Shown here one piece after another: positions 46,183-55,809 of a DNA stretch of 64,000 nt (the stretch's first letter is position 1; each line of letters starts with the position of its first letter). The notes under the pieces were generated by a model. It saw only the letters and a list, made by a program, of their open reading frames with translations, was not told the DNA's origin and did not search any database. This stretch comes from Hydrogenophaga sp. (lineage in GTDB: Bacteria; Pseudomonadota; Gammaproteobacteria; Burkholderiales; Burkholderiaceae_C). The stretch spans positions 124,001 through 188,000 of the forward strand of contig NZ_SDDV01000004.1 in NCBI RefSeq assembly GCF_014773545.1, read 5' to 3'. The translations under genes and the position numbers were made by a program.

Positions 46183-49100
46183 ATGAACGCCCCGTTGCCG
46201 CAACACGTCCGACGCGCCCTGGAAGCGGTCACGCTGGACGATAAATACCGGCTCGAGCACGGCCGCGCCTTCATGAGCGGCGTGCAGGCGCTGGTTCGCT
46301 TGCCGATGCTGCAGCGCCAGCGCGACGCCCTGCAGGGCAAGAACACCGCCGGTTTCATCAGCGGTTACCGCGGTTCGCCGCTGGGCGGCTATGACCTGGC
46401 CTTGCAACAGGCCGCGCCTTTCTTGCAGGCGCAAAACATCGTTTTTCAGCCCGGTGTCAACGAAGAATTGGCCGCCACCGCGCTCTGGGGCACCCAGCAA
46501 CTGGGCTTTGCGCCGCCGGGCAGCAACAAGTTTGACGGCGTCTTTGGCATCTGGTACGGCAAGGGGCCGGGCGTGGACCGTTGCGCCGACGTCTTCAAGC
46601 ACGCCAATATGGCCGGCACCACCGCCTGGGGCGGCGTGATCGCGGTCGCGGGCGACGACCACGTGGCCAAGAGCTCGACCGCGGCGCATCAAAGCGATCA
46701 CATCTTCAAGGCCTGCGGCCTGCCGGTGTTTTTTCCGGCCTCGGTGCAAGACATTCTGGACCTGGGCGCACACGCCATCGCCATGAGCCGCTTTTGCGGC
46801 GTCTGGGCCGGCATGAAAACGATTCAGGAGATCGTCGAATCCAGCGCCAGCGTGCTGATCGATCCGCAGCGGGTGCAGATCGTCAGCCCCGACTTCGAGT
46901 TGCCTGCCGGCGGCCTGCACATTCGCTGGCCCGACGCCGCGCTCGAGCAAGAGGCGCGGCTGTTTGATTTCAAGTGGTACGCCGCGCTGGCCTATGTGCG
47001 CGCCAACCGGCTCAACCACAACGTCATCGCCGGGCCGCAAGACCGCTTCGGCATCATCGCCAGCGGCAAGGCGTTCAACGACACGCGCCAGGCCTTGCTC
47101 GACCTCGGGCTGGACGACGCCACCTGTGGCCGCATTGGGCTGCGCCTGCACAAGGTGGCGGTGGTCTGGCCGCTGGAGGCGCAGACCACGCGCGCGTTCG
47201 CCACCGGCTTGCGTGAAATCCTGGTGGTGGAGGAAAAGCGCCAGGTGATCGAATATCAGTTGAAAGAGGAGCTGTACAACTGGCGCGCCGACGTGCGGCC
47301 CAACGTGCTGGGCAAGTTCGACGAGATGGAAGGCGACTGCAGCGGCGGCGAGTGGAGCGTGCCCAACCCCAGCGCCCGCACCTTGCTGCGCGCCAACGCC
47401 GACCTCTCGCCCGCCCTCATCGCGCGTGCCATCGCCAGCCGCTTGCGCAAGGCGGGCCTGCCGGCCGATGTGCAGGCGCGCATCGACGCGCAGCTTGCCA
47501 TTCTGGATGCGCAGGAGCGCTCGATGCAGACCTTGCTGAGCGAGCGCGCCGCCGGTGCCGAGCGCCAGCCCTGGTTTTGCTCCGGCTGCCCGCACAACAC
47601 CAGCACCCGCGTGCCCGAGGGCTCGCGCGCCATGGCCGGCATCGGCTGCCATTACATGGCGATCTGGATGGACCGCGCCACCGTGGGCTTTACCCAGATG
47701 GGCGGCGAGGGCGTGCCCTGGGTCGGGCAGCAGCCGTTCAGCCGCGAACAGCACATGTTCGCCAACCTGGGCGACGGCACCTACTTTCACAGCGGTTTGC
47801 TGGCGCTGCGCCAGAGCATCGTCGCCGGCGTCAACATCACCTACAAGATTTTGTACAACGACGCGGTCGCCATGACCGGCGGCCAGCAGCTCGGCGAACG
47901 ACCCGAAGGCCACAGTGTGCAGCAAATCGCGCACAGCCTGCGCGCCGAAGGGGCGGCGAAAATCACCATCGTCACCGACGAGCCGGACAAGTACGCCGGC
48001 GCCAGCGGCCTGCCGGCCGGCGTTGCCGTCCTGCACCGCGACCGGCTGGACGCGGTGCAGCGCGAGTTCCGGGCCATCCAGGGCACCACGGTCATCATTT
48101 ACGACCAGACCTGCGCAACGGAAAAACGCCGCCGCCGCAAGCGCGGTGCGCTGCCGGAGCCGGCCCGGCACGTGCTGATCAACGAGGCGGTGTGCGAGGG
48201 CTGCGGCGATTGTGGCGTGCAGTCCAACTGCCTGTCGGTCGAACCGCTGGAGACCGCGTTCGGCCGCAAGCGCAAAATCAACCAAAGCACTTGCAACAAG
48301 GACTACTCCTGTGTGCAGGGGTTTTGCCCGAGCTTCGTCACGGTCGAAGGCGGCCAGTTGCGCAGGAAACGCCAGCCGGCTGGCCAGATCGCCTGGAGCG
48401 GCGGCGCCTTGCCCGAGCCGGTGCTGCCGGTGCTGGGCAACGAAGTCTGGGGCATCGTCGTCGCCGGCGTCGGCGGCACCGGAGTCATCACCATCGGGCA
48501 GTTGCTGGGCATGGCAGCCCACATCGAGGGCAAGGGCATCGTCACGCAAGACGCAGCGGGTCTGGCGCAAAAGGGCGGAGCCACCTGGAGCCATGTGCTG
48601 ATCGCCGCCGAGCAAGACGCCATTCGCACCACGCGGGTGGCTGCTGCAGCGGCCGATCTGGTGCTCGGCTGCGATCCGATCGTCGCCGCCCAGCAAGAAA
48701 CCTGGTCCCGCCTGCGCGCCGGGCGCAGCCGGGTGGCGCTCAACCTCGGCGCCGCGCCCACGGCGGCGTTCGTGCACAACCCGGACTGGCAAAACCCGGC
48801 CCAGGACTGCGTGCGAGCGCTTGCCAGGCATCTGGGTGACGAGGCGGTGGGCGTGTTCGATGCCACCGCCGCCGCCACCCAACTGCTGGGCGACAGCATC
48901 TACACCAACCCCTTGTTGCTGGGTTACGCTTGGCAGCGCGGCTGGGTGCCGCTCGGGCTGGATGCGCTGCTGCGCGCCATCGAACTCAACGCGGTGCAGG
49001 TCGAGAAGAACAAGGCCGCTTTTGAATGGGGCCGCCGCGCCGCCCACCAGCCGCTGGCGCTGCAAGCGCTGCTGCAGCACACCGGTGCGGCCGAGCAAGT

Positions 49101-49764
49101 GATTCGTTTCGACAAACGAGAAACCATCGACGACATGATAGCGCGCCGGGTGCGCTTTCTCACCGAATACCAAAACGCCGCCTACGCGGCCGAGTACCGG
49201 CACTTCGTCGAGCACGTGCGCGCGGCCGAGCAGCGGCTGGGGCGCGCCAGCCTGACCGAGGCGGTGCTGCGCTGCTTGTTCCAGCTCATGGCCTACAAGG
49301 ACGAATACGAGGTGGCGCGGCTGCACAGCGACCCGGCCTTTCATGCCCGCATCGCGGCCGAGTTCGAAGGCGATTTCAAGCTCAAGCTGCACCTGGCGCC
49401 GCCCTGGCTGGCGCGCAAGAACGAACGCGGCGAGCTGATCAAGCGCCCCTTTGGTCCGGCTGTGTTTGTCATGCTGCGCTGGCTGGCGCGCCTCAAGGGT
49501 TTGCGCGGCGGCTTCTTTGACGTGTTTGGGCGCAGCACCGAGCGCCGACAAGAACGTGCCCTGATTGGTGCCTACCGTGACTGCATCGAGGAATTGCTGC
49601 GCGGTCTGGACGCCGAGACGCACGCGCTGGCGCTGGAGATGGCCCGCCTTCCAGAGCACATCAGGGGTTTTGGCCACGTCAAAGAGCGCCATCTGCAGGC
49701 CGCGCGCAGCCGCTGGACGGCGCTGTTGGCACAGTGGCGCCAGCGCGCGCCGACCAGCCCTTGA
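46183..49764 (+). CDS. Fused indolepyruvate ferredoxin oxidoreductase
   Basis: 1193 residues, with GGAGA before ATG 46183. It is a fusion of the IorA- and IorB-like parts of 2-oxoacid:acceptor oxidoreductases, which decarboxylate arylpyruvates to acyl-CoA with TPP and pass electrons on. The N-terminal pyrimidine-binding part starts at FISGYRGSPLGGYDLAL. The TPP region has CSGCPHNTSTRVPEG, IGCHYMA and LGDGTYFHSGL. A ferredoxin-like segment (about 671-715) has CEGCGDCGVQSNC and CNKDYSCVQGFCPSF. The gamma-like part begins VAGVGGTGVITIGQLL. Long fused forms like this occur in many aerobic proteobacteria, where the acceptor is uncertain. The open frame upstream to 46039 is not used. Confidence 0.92.
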   Translation: MNAPLPQHVRRALEAVTLDDKYRLEHGRAFMSGVQALVRLPMLQRQRDALQGKNTAGFISGYRGSPLGGYDLALQQAAPFLQAQNIVFQPGVNEELAATALWGTQQLGFAPPGSNKFDGVFGIWYGKGPGVDRCADVFKHANMAGTTAWGGVIAVAGDDHVAKSSTAAHQSDHIFKACGLPVFFPASVQDILDLGAHAIAMSRFCGVWAGMKTIQEIVESSASVLIDPQRVQIVSPDFELPAGGLHIRWPDAALEQEARLFDFKWYAALAYVRANRLNHNVIAGPQDRFGIIASGKAFNDTRQALLDLGLDDATCGRIGLRLHKVAVVWPLEAQTTRAFATGLREILVVEEKRQVIEYQLKEELYNWRADVRPNVLGKFDEMEGDCSGGEWSVPNPSARTLLRANADLSPALIARAIASRLRKAGLPADVQARIDAQLAILDAQERSMQTLLSERAAGAERQPWFCSGCPHNTSTRVPEGSRAMAGIGCHYMAIWMDRATVGFTQMGGEGVPWVGQQPFSREQHMFANLGDGTYFHSGLLALRQSIVAGVNITYKILYNDAVAMTGGQQLGERPEGHSVQQIAHSLRAEGAAKITIVTDEPDKYAGASGLPAGVAVLHRDRLDAVQREFRAIQGTTVIIYDQTCATEKRRRRKRGALPEPARHVLINEAVCEGCGDCGVQSNCLSVEPLETAFGRKRKINQSTCNKDYSCVQGFCPSFVTVEGGQLRRKRQPAGQIAWSGGALPEPVLPVLGNEVWGIVVAGVGGTGVITIGQLLGMAAHIEGKGIVTQDAAGLAQKGGATWSHVLIAAEQDAIRTTRVAAAAADLVLGCDPIVAAQQETWSRLRAGRSRVALNLGAAPTAAFVHNPDWQNPAQDCVRALARHLGDEAVGVFDATAAATQLLGDSIYTNPLLLGYAWQRGWVPLGLDALLRAIELNAVQVEKNKAAFEWGRRAAHQPLALQALLQHTGAAEQVIRFDKRETIDDMIARRVRFLTEYQNAAYAAEYRHFVEHVRAAEQRLGRASLTEAVLRCLFQLMAYKDEYEVARLHSDPAFHARIAAEFEGDFKLKLHLAPPWLARKNERGELIKRPFGPAVFVMLRWLARLKGLRGGFFDVFGRSTERRQERALIGAYRDCIEELLRGLDAETHALALEMARLPEHIRGFGHVKERHLQAARSRWTALLAQWRQRAPTSP

Positions 49765-49827
49765 AGCGACGGCCAGGCAACGTACAATGTGCGGTTCTCT
49801 CGTTCTTGAACCTGCTGGAGGTTTTTC

Positions 49828-50148
49828 GTGTTTATTTCCCCCGCTTATGCCCAGGCCGCTGCTGGCGGCGACACCCAGTCCACCTTGTTGGGTTTGCTGC
49901 CACTGGTGCTGATGTTCGTGGTGCTTTATTTCGTCATGATCCGGCCGCAGATGAAGCGGCAAAAAGAGCACAAGTTGATGGTGGCCGCGCTCTCCAAGGG
50001 CGACGAGGTGGTGACGGCCGGCGGCATCTTGGTCAAGGTCTCCAAGATCGGCGACACCTACATCGGTGTGGAACTTGCCGACGGCGTTGAGGTCCAGATG
50101 CAACGCACCGCAGTGGTTCAGGTTTTGCCCAGAGGCACCATCAAATAA
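49828..50148 (+). CDS. yajC: Preprotein translocase subunit YajC
   Basis: 106 residues starting at GTG 49828 with GGAGG 7-11 nt upstream. It has one membrane helix (TLLGLLPLVLMFVVLYFVMI) followed by RPQMKRQKEHKLMVAALSKGDEVVTAGGILVKV, the family signature. YajC joins SecD and SecF in the accessory complex that helps SecYEG and YidC. It is the first gene of yajC-secD-secF, the usual order. Confidence 0.95.
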   Translation: MFISPAYAQAAAGGDTQSTLLGLLPLVLMFVVLYFVMIRPQMKRQKEHKLMVAALSKGDEVVTAGGILVKVSKIGDTYIGVELADGVEVQMQRTAVVQVLPRGTIK

Positions 50149-50279
50149 CTTGCTTGCTGCGCAAAAGGCGCTCTTGAATGCGCTTCGTTTGAGCGCATAT
50201 GCGGTGCTGGTGTGCAGCCGTCGGGTGGGGCGGTGTTTTTGAGCAAGCTTGAGTTTCTTGGCGTTCGAGGTCGCTGAAC

Positions 50280-52166
50280 ATGAACCGTTACCCGTTGTGG
50301 AAGTACGCGATGCTGGTCGTCGCGCTGTTGATCGGTGCCCTCTACGCCTTGCCCAATCTGTATGGCGAGTCGCCGGCGGTGCAGGTCTCGTCGATCAGGG
50401 CGTCGGTGGTGCTCGACACCGGCACCGTCATGCGGGTGGAGCAGGCGCTGGCGGCACAACAGCTCAGCGCCAGCACCATCGAACTGCAAGACAACTCCTT
50501 GCGGGCGCGCTTTGTCAGTACCGACGACCAGATCAAGGCGCGCGACGCGATCGAACGTGCGCTCAACACCGACCCGGCCGACCCCGGCCACGTGGTGGCG
50601 CTGAGCCTGCTGCCCAATACGCCGGATTGGCTGGCGCGCCTGGGTGCCGCGCCGATGTACCTGGGTCTGGATTTGCGCGGTGGCGTGCATTTTCTGTTGC
50701 AAGTTGACATGCCGGCTGCGCTGGAGCGCCGCGCCGAGGTGCTGGCCGGCGAGCTGCGCGTGGCTTTGCGCGAGGCAGACATACGCCACGGCGGCGTCAG
50801 CCGCAGCGGCGACACGCTGGAGCTGCGCGCGCGCGACGCGCCCACGCTGGCGGCGATGCGCAGCCTGATCGAACAGCAATTCCCCGACCTGCAGACCAGC
50901 CAGACGCCCGACGGCACCGGTTTCAGGCTGCAAGCGCGTGTCACGCCCGAGGCAGCGCGCCGCGTGCAGACGCTGGCCTTGCAGCAGAACAAAACCACGC
51001 TGCACAACCGCATCAACGAACTCGGCGTGGCCGAGCCGGTGATTCAGCAGCAAGGCGTGGACCGCATCGTGGTGCAACTGCCGGGCGTGCAAGACACGGC
51101 GCGCGCGAAAGAAATTCTGGGCCGCACCGCCACGCTGGAGGTGCGCCTGCTCGACGAGAGCAGCGCCGGTCTGGCGGCCGAACGCGGCACCGGGCCGGTG
51201 CCGTTTGGCTCCGACCGCTTCCTCGATAGCGAAGGGCGGGCGGTGATTGTGCAGCGCGAGGTGCTGCTGACGGGCGAGAACCTGACCGACGCCCAGGCCG
51301 GTTTTGACAGCCAGACGCAAGAAGCTGCGGTGCACCTGACGCTCGACGCCAAGGGCGCGCGCATTTTCCGCGACGTCACGCGCGCCAACGTCGGCAAGCG
51401 CATGGCCATCATCTTGTTCGAGAAAGGCCGCGGCGAAGTGGTCACGGCGCCGGTGATCCGCACCGAAATCGGCGGCGGCCGGGTACAGATCTCGGGCGCC
51501 ATGACCACCATGGAGGCCAGCAACACCGCGCTGCTGCTGCGCGCCGGTTCGCTGGCCGCGCCGATGGAGATCATCGAAGAACGCACCATAGGCCCGAGTC
51601 TGGGGGTGGAAAACATCGAGCGCGGCTTCAACAGCGTGCTCTGGGGCTTTTTGCTGATCGTGCTGTTCATGTCGGCTTACTACGCGCTGTTCGGCGTCTT
51701 CTCCAGCATCGCCCTGGCGTTCAACGTCGTGCTGCTGGTGTCGGTGCTGTCCATGCTGCAGGCCACGCTCACCCTGCCCGGCATGGCGGCGATGGCGCTG
51801 GCACTGGGCATGGCGATCGACTCCAACGTGCTCATCAATGAACGCATTCGGGAAGAGTTGCGCCGCGGCCTGCCGCCGCAGACGGCGATCCAGAACGGCT
51901 ACGAAACCGCCTGGGGCACGATTCTGGACTCCAACGTCACCAGCCTGATTGCCGGTGTGGCGCTGCTGATTTTTGGCTCCGGCCCGGTGCGCGGTTTTGC
52001 TGTGGTGCATTGCATCGGCATTCTGACCAGCATGTTCTCGTCGGTGGTGTTTTCGCGCGGTCTGGTCAACCTCTGGTACGGCCGTCAGAAAAAGCTCAAG
52101 ACGCTGTCGATAGGCACCGTCTGGCGGCCCGAAGCCGAGCCCACGCTCGCTGGCAAAACCAAATAA
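50280..52166 (+). CDS. secD: Protein translocase subunit SecD
   Basis: 628 residues. SecD uses the proton gradient to pull proteins across the inner membrane from the periplasmic side. It shows the first helix (YAMLVVALLIGALYALPNLYG), the P1 domain with YLGLDLRGGVHFLLQVD, and the C-terminal five-helix RND-like part with LGVENIERGFNSVLWGF, ALALGMAIDSNVLINERIREEL and GSGPVRGFAVVHCIGILTSMFSSVV. Proton-path Asp and Arg residues are present. The P1 domain begins earlier than in short SecD proteins, as in E. coli. The next gene, secF, starts 15 bp later. Confidence 0.95.
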   Translation: MNRYPLWKYAMLVVALLIGALYALPNLYGESPAVQVSSIRASVVLDTGTVMRVEQALAAQQLSASTIELQDNSLRARFVSTDDQIKARDAIERALNTDPADPGHVVALSLLPNTPDWLARLGAAPMYLGLDLRGGVHFLLQVDMPAALERRAEVLAGELRVALREADIRHGGVSRSGDTLELRARDAPTLAAMRSLIEQQFPDLQTSQTPDGTGFRLQARVTPEAARRVQTLALQQNKTTLHNRINELGVAEPVIQQQGVDRIVVQLPGVQDTARAKEILGRTATLEVRLLDESSAGLAAERGTGPVPFGSDRFLDSEGRAVIVQREVLLTGENLTDAQAGFDSQTQEAAVHLTLDAKGARIFRDVTRANVGKRMAIILFEKGRGEVVTAPVIRTEIGGGRVQISGAMTTMEASNTALLLRAGSLAAPMEIIEERTIGPSLGVENIERGFNSVLWGFLLIVLFMSAYYALFGVFSSIALAFNVVLLVSVLSMLQATLTLPGMAAMALALGMAIDSNVLINERIREELRRGLPPQTAIQNGYETAWGTILDSNVTSLIAGVALLIFGSGPVRGFAVVHCIGILTSMFSSVVFSRGLVNLWYGRQKKLKTLSIGTVWRPEAEPTLAGKTK

Positions 52167-52181
52167 ACACAGGGTCAGACC

Positions 52182-53135
52182 ATGGAGTTCTTTCGCTTCC
52201 AACGCGACATTCCGTTCATGCGGCATGCGAAGGCGCTGAACGCGTTTTCCGCGCTGCTGTTCGTGTTGTCGGTTTTTTTCCTGGTCACGCGCGGCCTGAA
52301 CCTGTCGGTCGAGTTCACCGGTGGCACGGTGATGGAAGTCAGCTACGAGCAGCCGGCCGATTTGGCAGCGGTGCGCCAGGTGGTCCAGACGCTCGGTTAT
52401 GCCGACGTGCCGGTGCAGAACTTTGGCACCTCGCGCGACGTTTTGTTGCGCCTGCCCATTCAGGCCGGCCAGACGTCGGGGCAGCAAAGTGCGGCCGTTT
52501 TTGCGGCGCTGCAGGCGCAGAATCCGGCGGTCGAGCTGCGCCGCACCGAGTTCGTCGGCCCGCAGGTGGGGCAGGAGCTGGTGCTCGACGGTCTGAAGGC
52601 GCTCGCGCTGGTGATTGTCGGCATCATGGTTTACTTGGCTTTTCGCTTCGAGTGGAAGTTCTCGGTTGCCGCCATCATTGCCAACCTGCACGATGTGGTG
52701 ATCGTGCTCGGATTTTTCGCTTTTTTCCAGTGGGAGTTTTCGCTCGCGGTGCTGGCAGCGGTGCTGGCGGTGCTGGGCTACTCGGTCAACGAGTCGGTGG
52801 TGATCTTCGACCGCATTCGCGAAACCTTTCGGCGCCAGCGCAAGATGACACCGTCCGAGGTGATAGACCACGCCATCACCTCGACCATGAGCCGCACCAT
52901 CATCACTCACGGCTCGACCGAGGTCATGGTGATTTCGATGCTGCTGTTTGGCGGACCGGCGCTGTTTCACTTTGCGCTGGCCCTGACCATAGGCATTTTG
53001 TTTGGCATTTACTCCTCGGTGTTCGTGGCCTCTGGCATTTCGATGTGGCTGGGCATCAAGCGCGAAGATCTGGTGCCGGTGCTCAGCAAAAAAGAGGGTG
53101 ATCCGGACGATCCGAACGCCGGTGCGGTCGTGTAG
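52182..53135 (+). CDS. secF: Protein translocase subunit SecF
   Basis: 317 residues. The N-terminal helix (KALNAFSALLFVLSVFFLVTRGLNLSVEFTGG) is followed by a small periplasmic domain with the conserved FVGPQVGQEL, then five helices containing AFRFEWKFSVAAIIANLHDVVIVLGFFAFF and VIFDRIRETFRR. It pairs with SecD. The C-terminal KREDLVPVLSKKEGDPDDP is a polar tail. It ends the yajC-secD-secF operon, with a 65-bp gap before the DUF1631 gene. Confidence 0.95.
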   Translation: MEFFRFQRDIPFMRHAKALNAFSALLFVLSVFFLVTRGLNLSVEFTGGTVMEVSYEQPADLAAVRQVVQTLGYADVPVQNFGTSRDVLLRLPIQAGQTSGQQSAAVFAALQAQNPAVELRRTEFVGPQVGQELVLDGLKALALVIVGIMVYLAFRFEWKFSVAAIIANLHDVVIVLGFFAFFQWEFSLAVLAAVLAVLGYSVNESVVIFDRIRETFRRQRKMTPSEVIDHAITSTMSRTIITHGSTEVMVISMLLFGGPALFHFALALTIGILFGIYSSVFVASGISMWLGIKREDLVPVLSKKEGDPDDPNAGAVV

Positions 53136-53200
53136 GCGGCCAGTGTCTGCTCGCTGTGGGTTGAGTTGATCGGCGCGCCTGTTTCGTGCAAACTGAGCGC

Positions 53201-55501
53201 ATGGCCCCCTTGCCCGATCCGCATGTCTCCAGTTTGGCCAAGCAGGCGCGCGAGGTTTTTGTCGTGGAGATGGCGCGCGCCGTGCCCGATCTGGCCCGGT
53301 CTTGCCTGGCGCGCCTGAGCGGCCTGCTCGACCAGGTCGGCCCGGCGCGCGAGATGCAGTTGCGGCGCGACGCCTGGGCAGACTTTCAAAAACACCAGAG
53401 CGCCTGGGACGCTCAGACCCGCAAGGCGCTGCAGCGCAGTCTGCTGCCCCGGTTTACCCGCTCTGGCACGCCGCAGAGTCAGTCGGATCAGCTCGAACTG
53501 GTCGCCGTCGGGGCGATGGATGATCAGATTCTGGCTTCGCGCCTGGCCATGCGCGTGCTCGACTTGGTGTCGACCGAACTCAATGAATTGCGGCTGCGGG
53601 TGCAACACTTGGAGGGTCGAACCGAGTTGCCGTGCGCCGACGTGCTGCTGCCCGACGTGACGGCCCGCATTCTGGTCGACCAGTGGTTTCAGTTGGCGCT
53701 GACACGCGAGGCCTGGCAACTGGTGCAGGACGCGCTGGCGCCTGAGTTGGCTGGCAAACTGCTGCAAGCCTACAAGGCGGCCAATGCGTTCTTGATCGAC
53801 AGCGGTGTCATGAAAGAGATCGACCTGCAGGCCCTGGTCAGACGTGCGCCTGACGCGCGCGGCGCCCGAGCCGCCGAACAAGCGCCCGACACGGGCGGGC
53901 GCAGTACCGGCTCGGGTCTCGGCGCCGTCTCAGCAGGATGGGGCGCGTCCGCGCCAGCAGCGTCCGCAGCCGGCGTGCACGAGGAGACGCGGCTCATGAC
54001 CCGTGCTTCACCGCTGTCGCGTGCGCGCATGCGTGCCCAGGGTCTGGTCGGCCGCCTCAAGCGGCTGCTGCTGGACCAGGTGGGGGGCGATTTTGAAGCC
54101 ACGCAGCGGCTGGCGCCTTCGCCCCGCTTGCAGCAACTCATCGAGCGGTCGGGGGGTGCGCCGAGCGGCGCCGGCGATGGTGGTGGTGGCGGTGTCGTCG
54201 ATGCGCTGCAAGTCGAACGCGCTGTCAGCGCCTTGCGCCAACGCAGCAATGAACTCAAGCAAGCGGCTGCCACGCCTACGGAAAAAGCCACCGTCGAGGT
54301 GGTGGCGCTCATGTTCCAGAGCATTCTGGCTGAGGAACGCATAGCGCCCAGCGCGCGGCTGTGGTTTGCCCGTTTGCAAATGCCGGTGCTGCGCGTGGCG
54401 CTGGCCGAGCCGGAGTTTTTCAGCGCCTTGCAGCACCCGGCGCGCCGCCTGATCGATCGCATGGGCTCTTGCGTGCTGGGGTTTGAATCCAACGTCGGCT
54501 CGGCCGCGCTGGAGGCCGAGATCAAGCGCGTGGTGCAGGTGGTCGAGCAGTATCCGGAAACCGGGAGCAAGGTGTTTCAACTGATGCTCGACGAGTTTCA
54601 GACATTCATCGCCGCTTTTTTGAGCGAAACAGGCAGCGCCAGCCGCTATGTCGGGGTGGCGCAGCAGGTCGAGGAAAAGGAAACGCTGGCGATCCGCTAC
54701 ACCATCGAGCTGCGCCAGTTGCTCGAAGGCTTGCCGGTGCGACACGAACTGCGCGACTTTTTGTTCAAAATCTGGGCCGACGTGCTGGCGCTGGCGAGTG
54801 TGAAATACGGCCAGAAGCACGCCGACACCGATGCACTCAAGCGCGTGGCCACCGATTTGTTGTGGGCGGCCAGCGCCAAGCCGAACCGCAGCGAGCGCGC
54901 GCGCGTGATTCAGCAGCTGCCGGGCTTGTTGCAACGCCTGCGCCAGGGCATGGGCTTGCTGGGATTGTCGAGCGGCGTGCAGGATCAGCACATCAAGTCG
55001 ATCAGCGACTTGCTGGCTGATGCCTTCATGTCGCGCACCGAAGCGCTGGCGCCAGAGCGCCTGGACCATCTGGCGCAGCGGCTGGCGCAACTGGAGGATT
55101 TTTTGCCTCCCGGCGGCGACGGCGACCTCAAGCTCGATTCGCACAGCATAGAAATGATCACCGGCGTCGACGCCAGCAACATCGAGGTGATCCACCAAGG
55201 AGGCAGCCAGCCGAATGCGGCGATGCAGGCCTGGGCGGCGGAGTTGCAAATCGGTTGCTGGTTCGGGCTCGACCACAACGGTGCGCTGCACCAGGTGCAG
55301 TTGGCTTGGCGCAGCAAGCGCAGCCAGCTTTACCTGTTTGCGGGCAGCCACGGGCGCTGCTTTTTGATTCAGGCCGCGCGCGTGGCGGCTTACTTGCAGG
55401 CCGGTTTGCTGCTGCCAAGCGAAGAAGAAGCGCTGACGGTGCGCGCCACACGCGCCGCGCTGCTCAAGCTAGACGCCAACCCCGAGCGCTTGTTGAGCTG
55501 A
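53201..55501 (+). CDS. DUF1631 family protein
   Basis: 766 residues, matching the DUF1631 family of beta- and gammaproteobacteria (typical length 700-800). It is mainly helical, with a Gly/Ala-rich break at about 225-270 and a second break around GAPSGAGDGGGGGVVDAL. Near the C-terminus (about 675-760) there is a beta-rich domain (ELQIGCWFGLDHNGALHQVQLAWRSKRSQLYLFAGSHGR) resembling the PilZ-like fold found at that position in many DUF1631 proteins. A link to c-di-GMP signalling is therefore possible, but the RxxxR and DxSxxG signature is not clear. ATG 53201 is chosen over a GTG 15 bp upstream. Confidence 0.8.
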   Translation: MAPLPDPHVSSLAKQAREVFVVEMARAVPDLARSCLARLSGLLDQVGPAREMQLRRDAWADFQKHQSAWDAQTRKALQRSLLPRFTRSGTPQSQSDQLELVAVGAMDDQILASRLAMRVLDLVSTELNELRLRVQHLEGRTELPCADVLLPDVTARILVDQWFQLALTREAWQLVQDALAPELAGKLLQAYKAANAFLIDSGVMKEIDLQALVRRAPDARGARAAEQAPDTGGRSTGSGLGAVSAGWGASAPAASAAGVHEETRLMTRASPLSRARMRAQGLVGRLKRLLLDQVGGDFEATQRLAPSPRLQQLIERSGGAPSGAGDGGGGGVVDALQVERAVSALRQRSNELKQAAATPTEKATVEVVALMFQSILAEERIAPSARLWFARLQMPVLRVALAEPEFFSALQHPARRLIDRMGSCVLGFESNVGSAALEAEIKRVVQVVEQYPETGSKVFQLMLDEFQTFIAAFLSETGSASRYVGVAQQVEEKETLAIRYTIELRQLLEGLPVRHELRDFLFKIWADVLALASVKYGQKHADTDALKRVATDLLWAASAKPNRSERARVIQQLPGLLQRLRQGMGLLGLSSGVQDQHIKSISDLLADAFMSRTEALAPERLDHLAQRLAQLEDFLPPGGDGDLKLDSHSIEMITGVDASNIEVIHQGGSQPNAAMQAWAAELQIGCWFGLDHNGALHQVQLAWRSKRSQLYLFAGSHGRCFLIQAARVAAYLQAGLLLPSEEEALTVRATRAALLKLDANPERLLS

Positions 55502-55667
55502 GCGGGCCGCGCCGTCTGAAAGCCGAGCCGCGGTCGACCGCTGAATTGCATGTGCAGGGCCGTTCGGATGCTCACTTCCTGCCTGCCGGTGAAATTCCCG
55601 CTCCCGCTCCCGCTCCCGTTCGGACTGAGCTTGTCGAAGTCCAGATCGCACGCGCCACCCTTCGACA

Positions 55668-55788
55668 GGCTCAGGGCGAACGGATGCCGGGCTCAGGGCG
55701 AACGGATGCCGGGCTCAGGGCGAACGGATGCCGGGCTCAGGGCGAACGGATGGCTGGCTCAGACGAACAGTTGCCGGGCTCGGGGCGG
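55668..55788 (+). repeat. 22-bp tandem repeat array derived from a dispersed repeat
   Basis: Four near-identical 22-bp units (core CTCAGGGCGAACGGATG) start at 55668, 55690, 55712 and 55734, with a degenerate fifth at 55756 and part of a sixth at 55777. An inverted copy of the dispersed element (ACTGAGCTTGTCGAAG) lies at 55624-55639, and a CCCGCT hexamer run at 55598-55618. It occupies the convergent 308-bp gap (55502-55809) between the DUF1631 gene and dprA, where I see no gene. Confidence 0.85.
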
Positions 55789-55809
55789 TGACAATTGCGG
55801 TGTCCCGGC

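Noticed and set aside
45763-50103. A 1446-codon minus-strand open frame opposite the indolepyruvate oxidoreductase gene
   Set aside because: It mirrors a well-conserved plus-strand enzyme; composition (His, Gln, Arg, Ala rich) and lack of motifs are typical of a GC-bias shadow.
50118-52970. A 950-codon minus-strand open frame opposite yajC-secD-secF
   Set aside because: Shadow frame; secD and secF are complete and highly conserved on the other strand.
55668-55788. Possible short CRISPR array
   Set aside because: The 22-bp units abut with no spacers and derive from a dispersed palindromic element; no cas genes are near.
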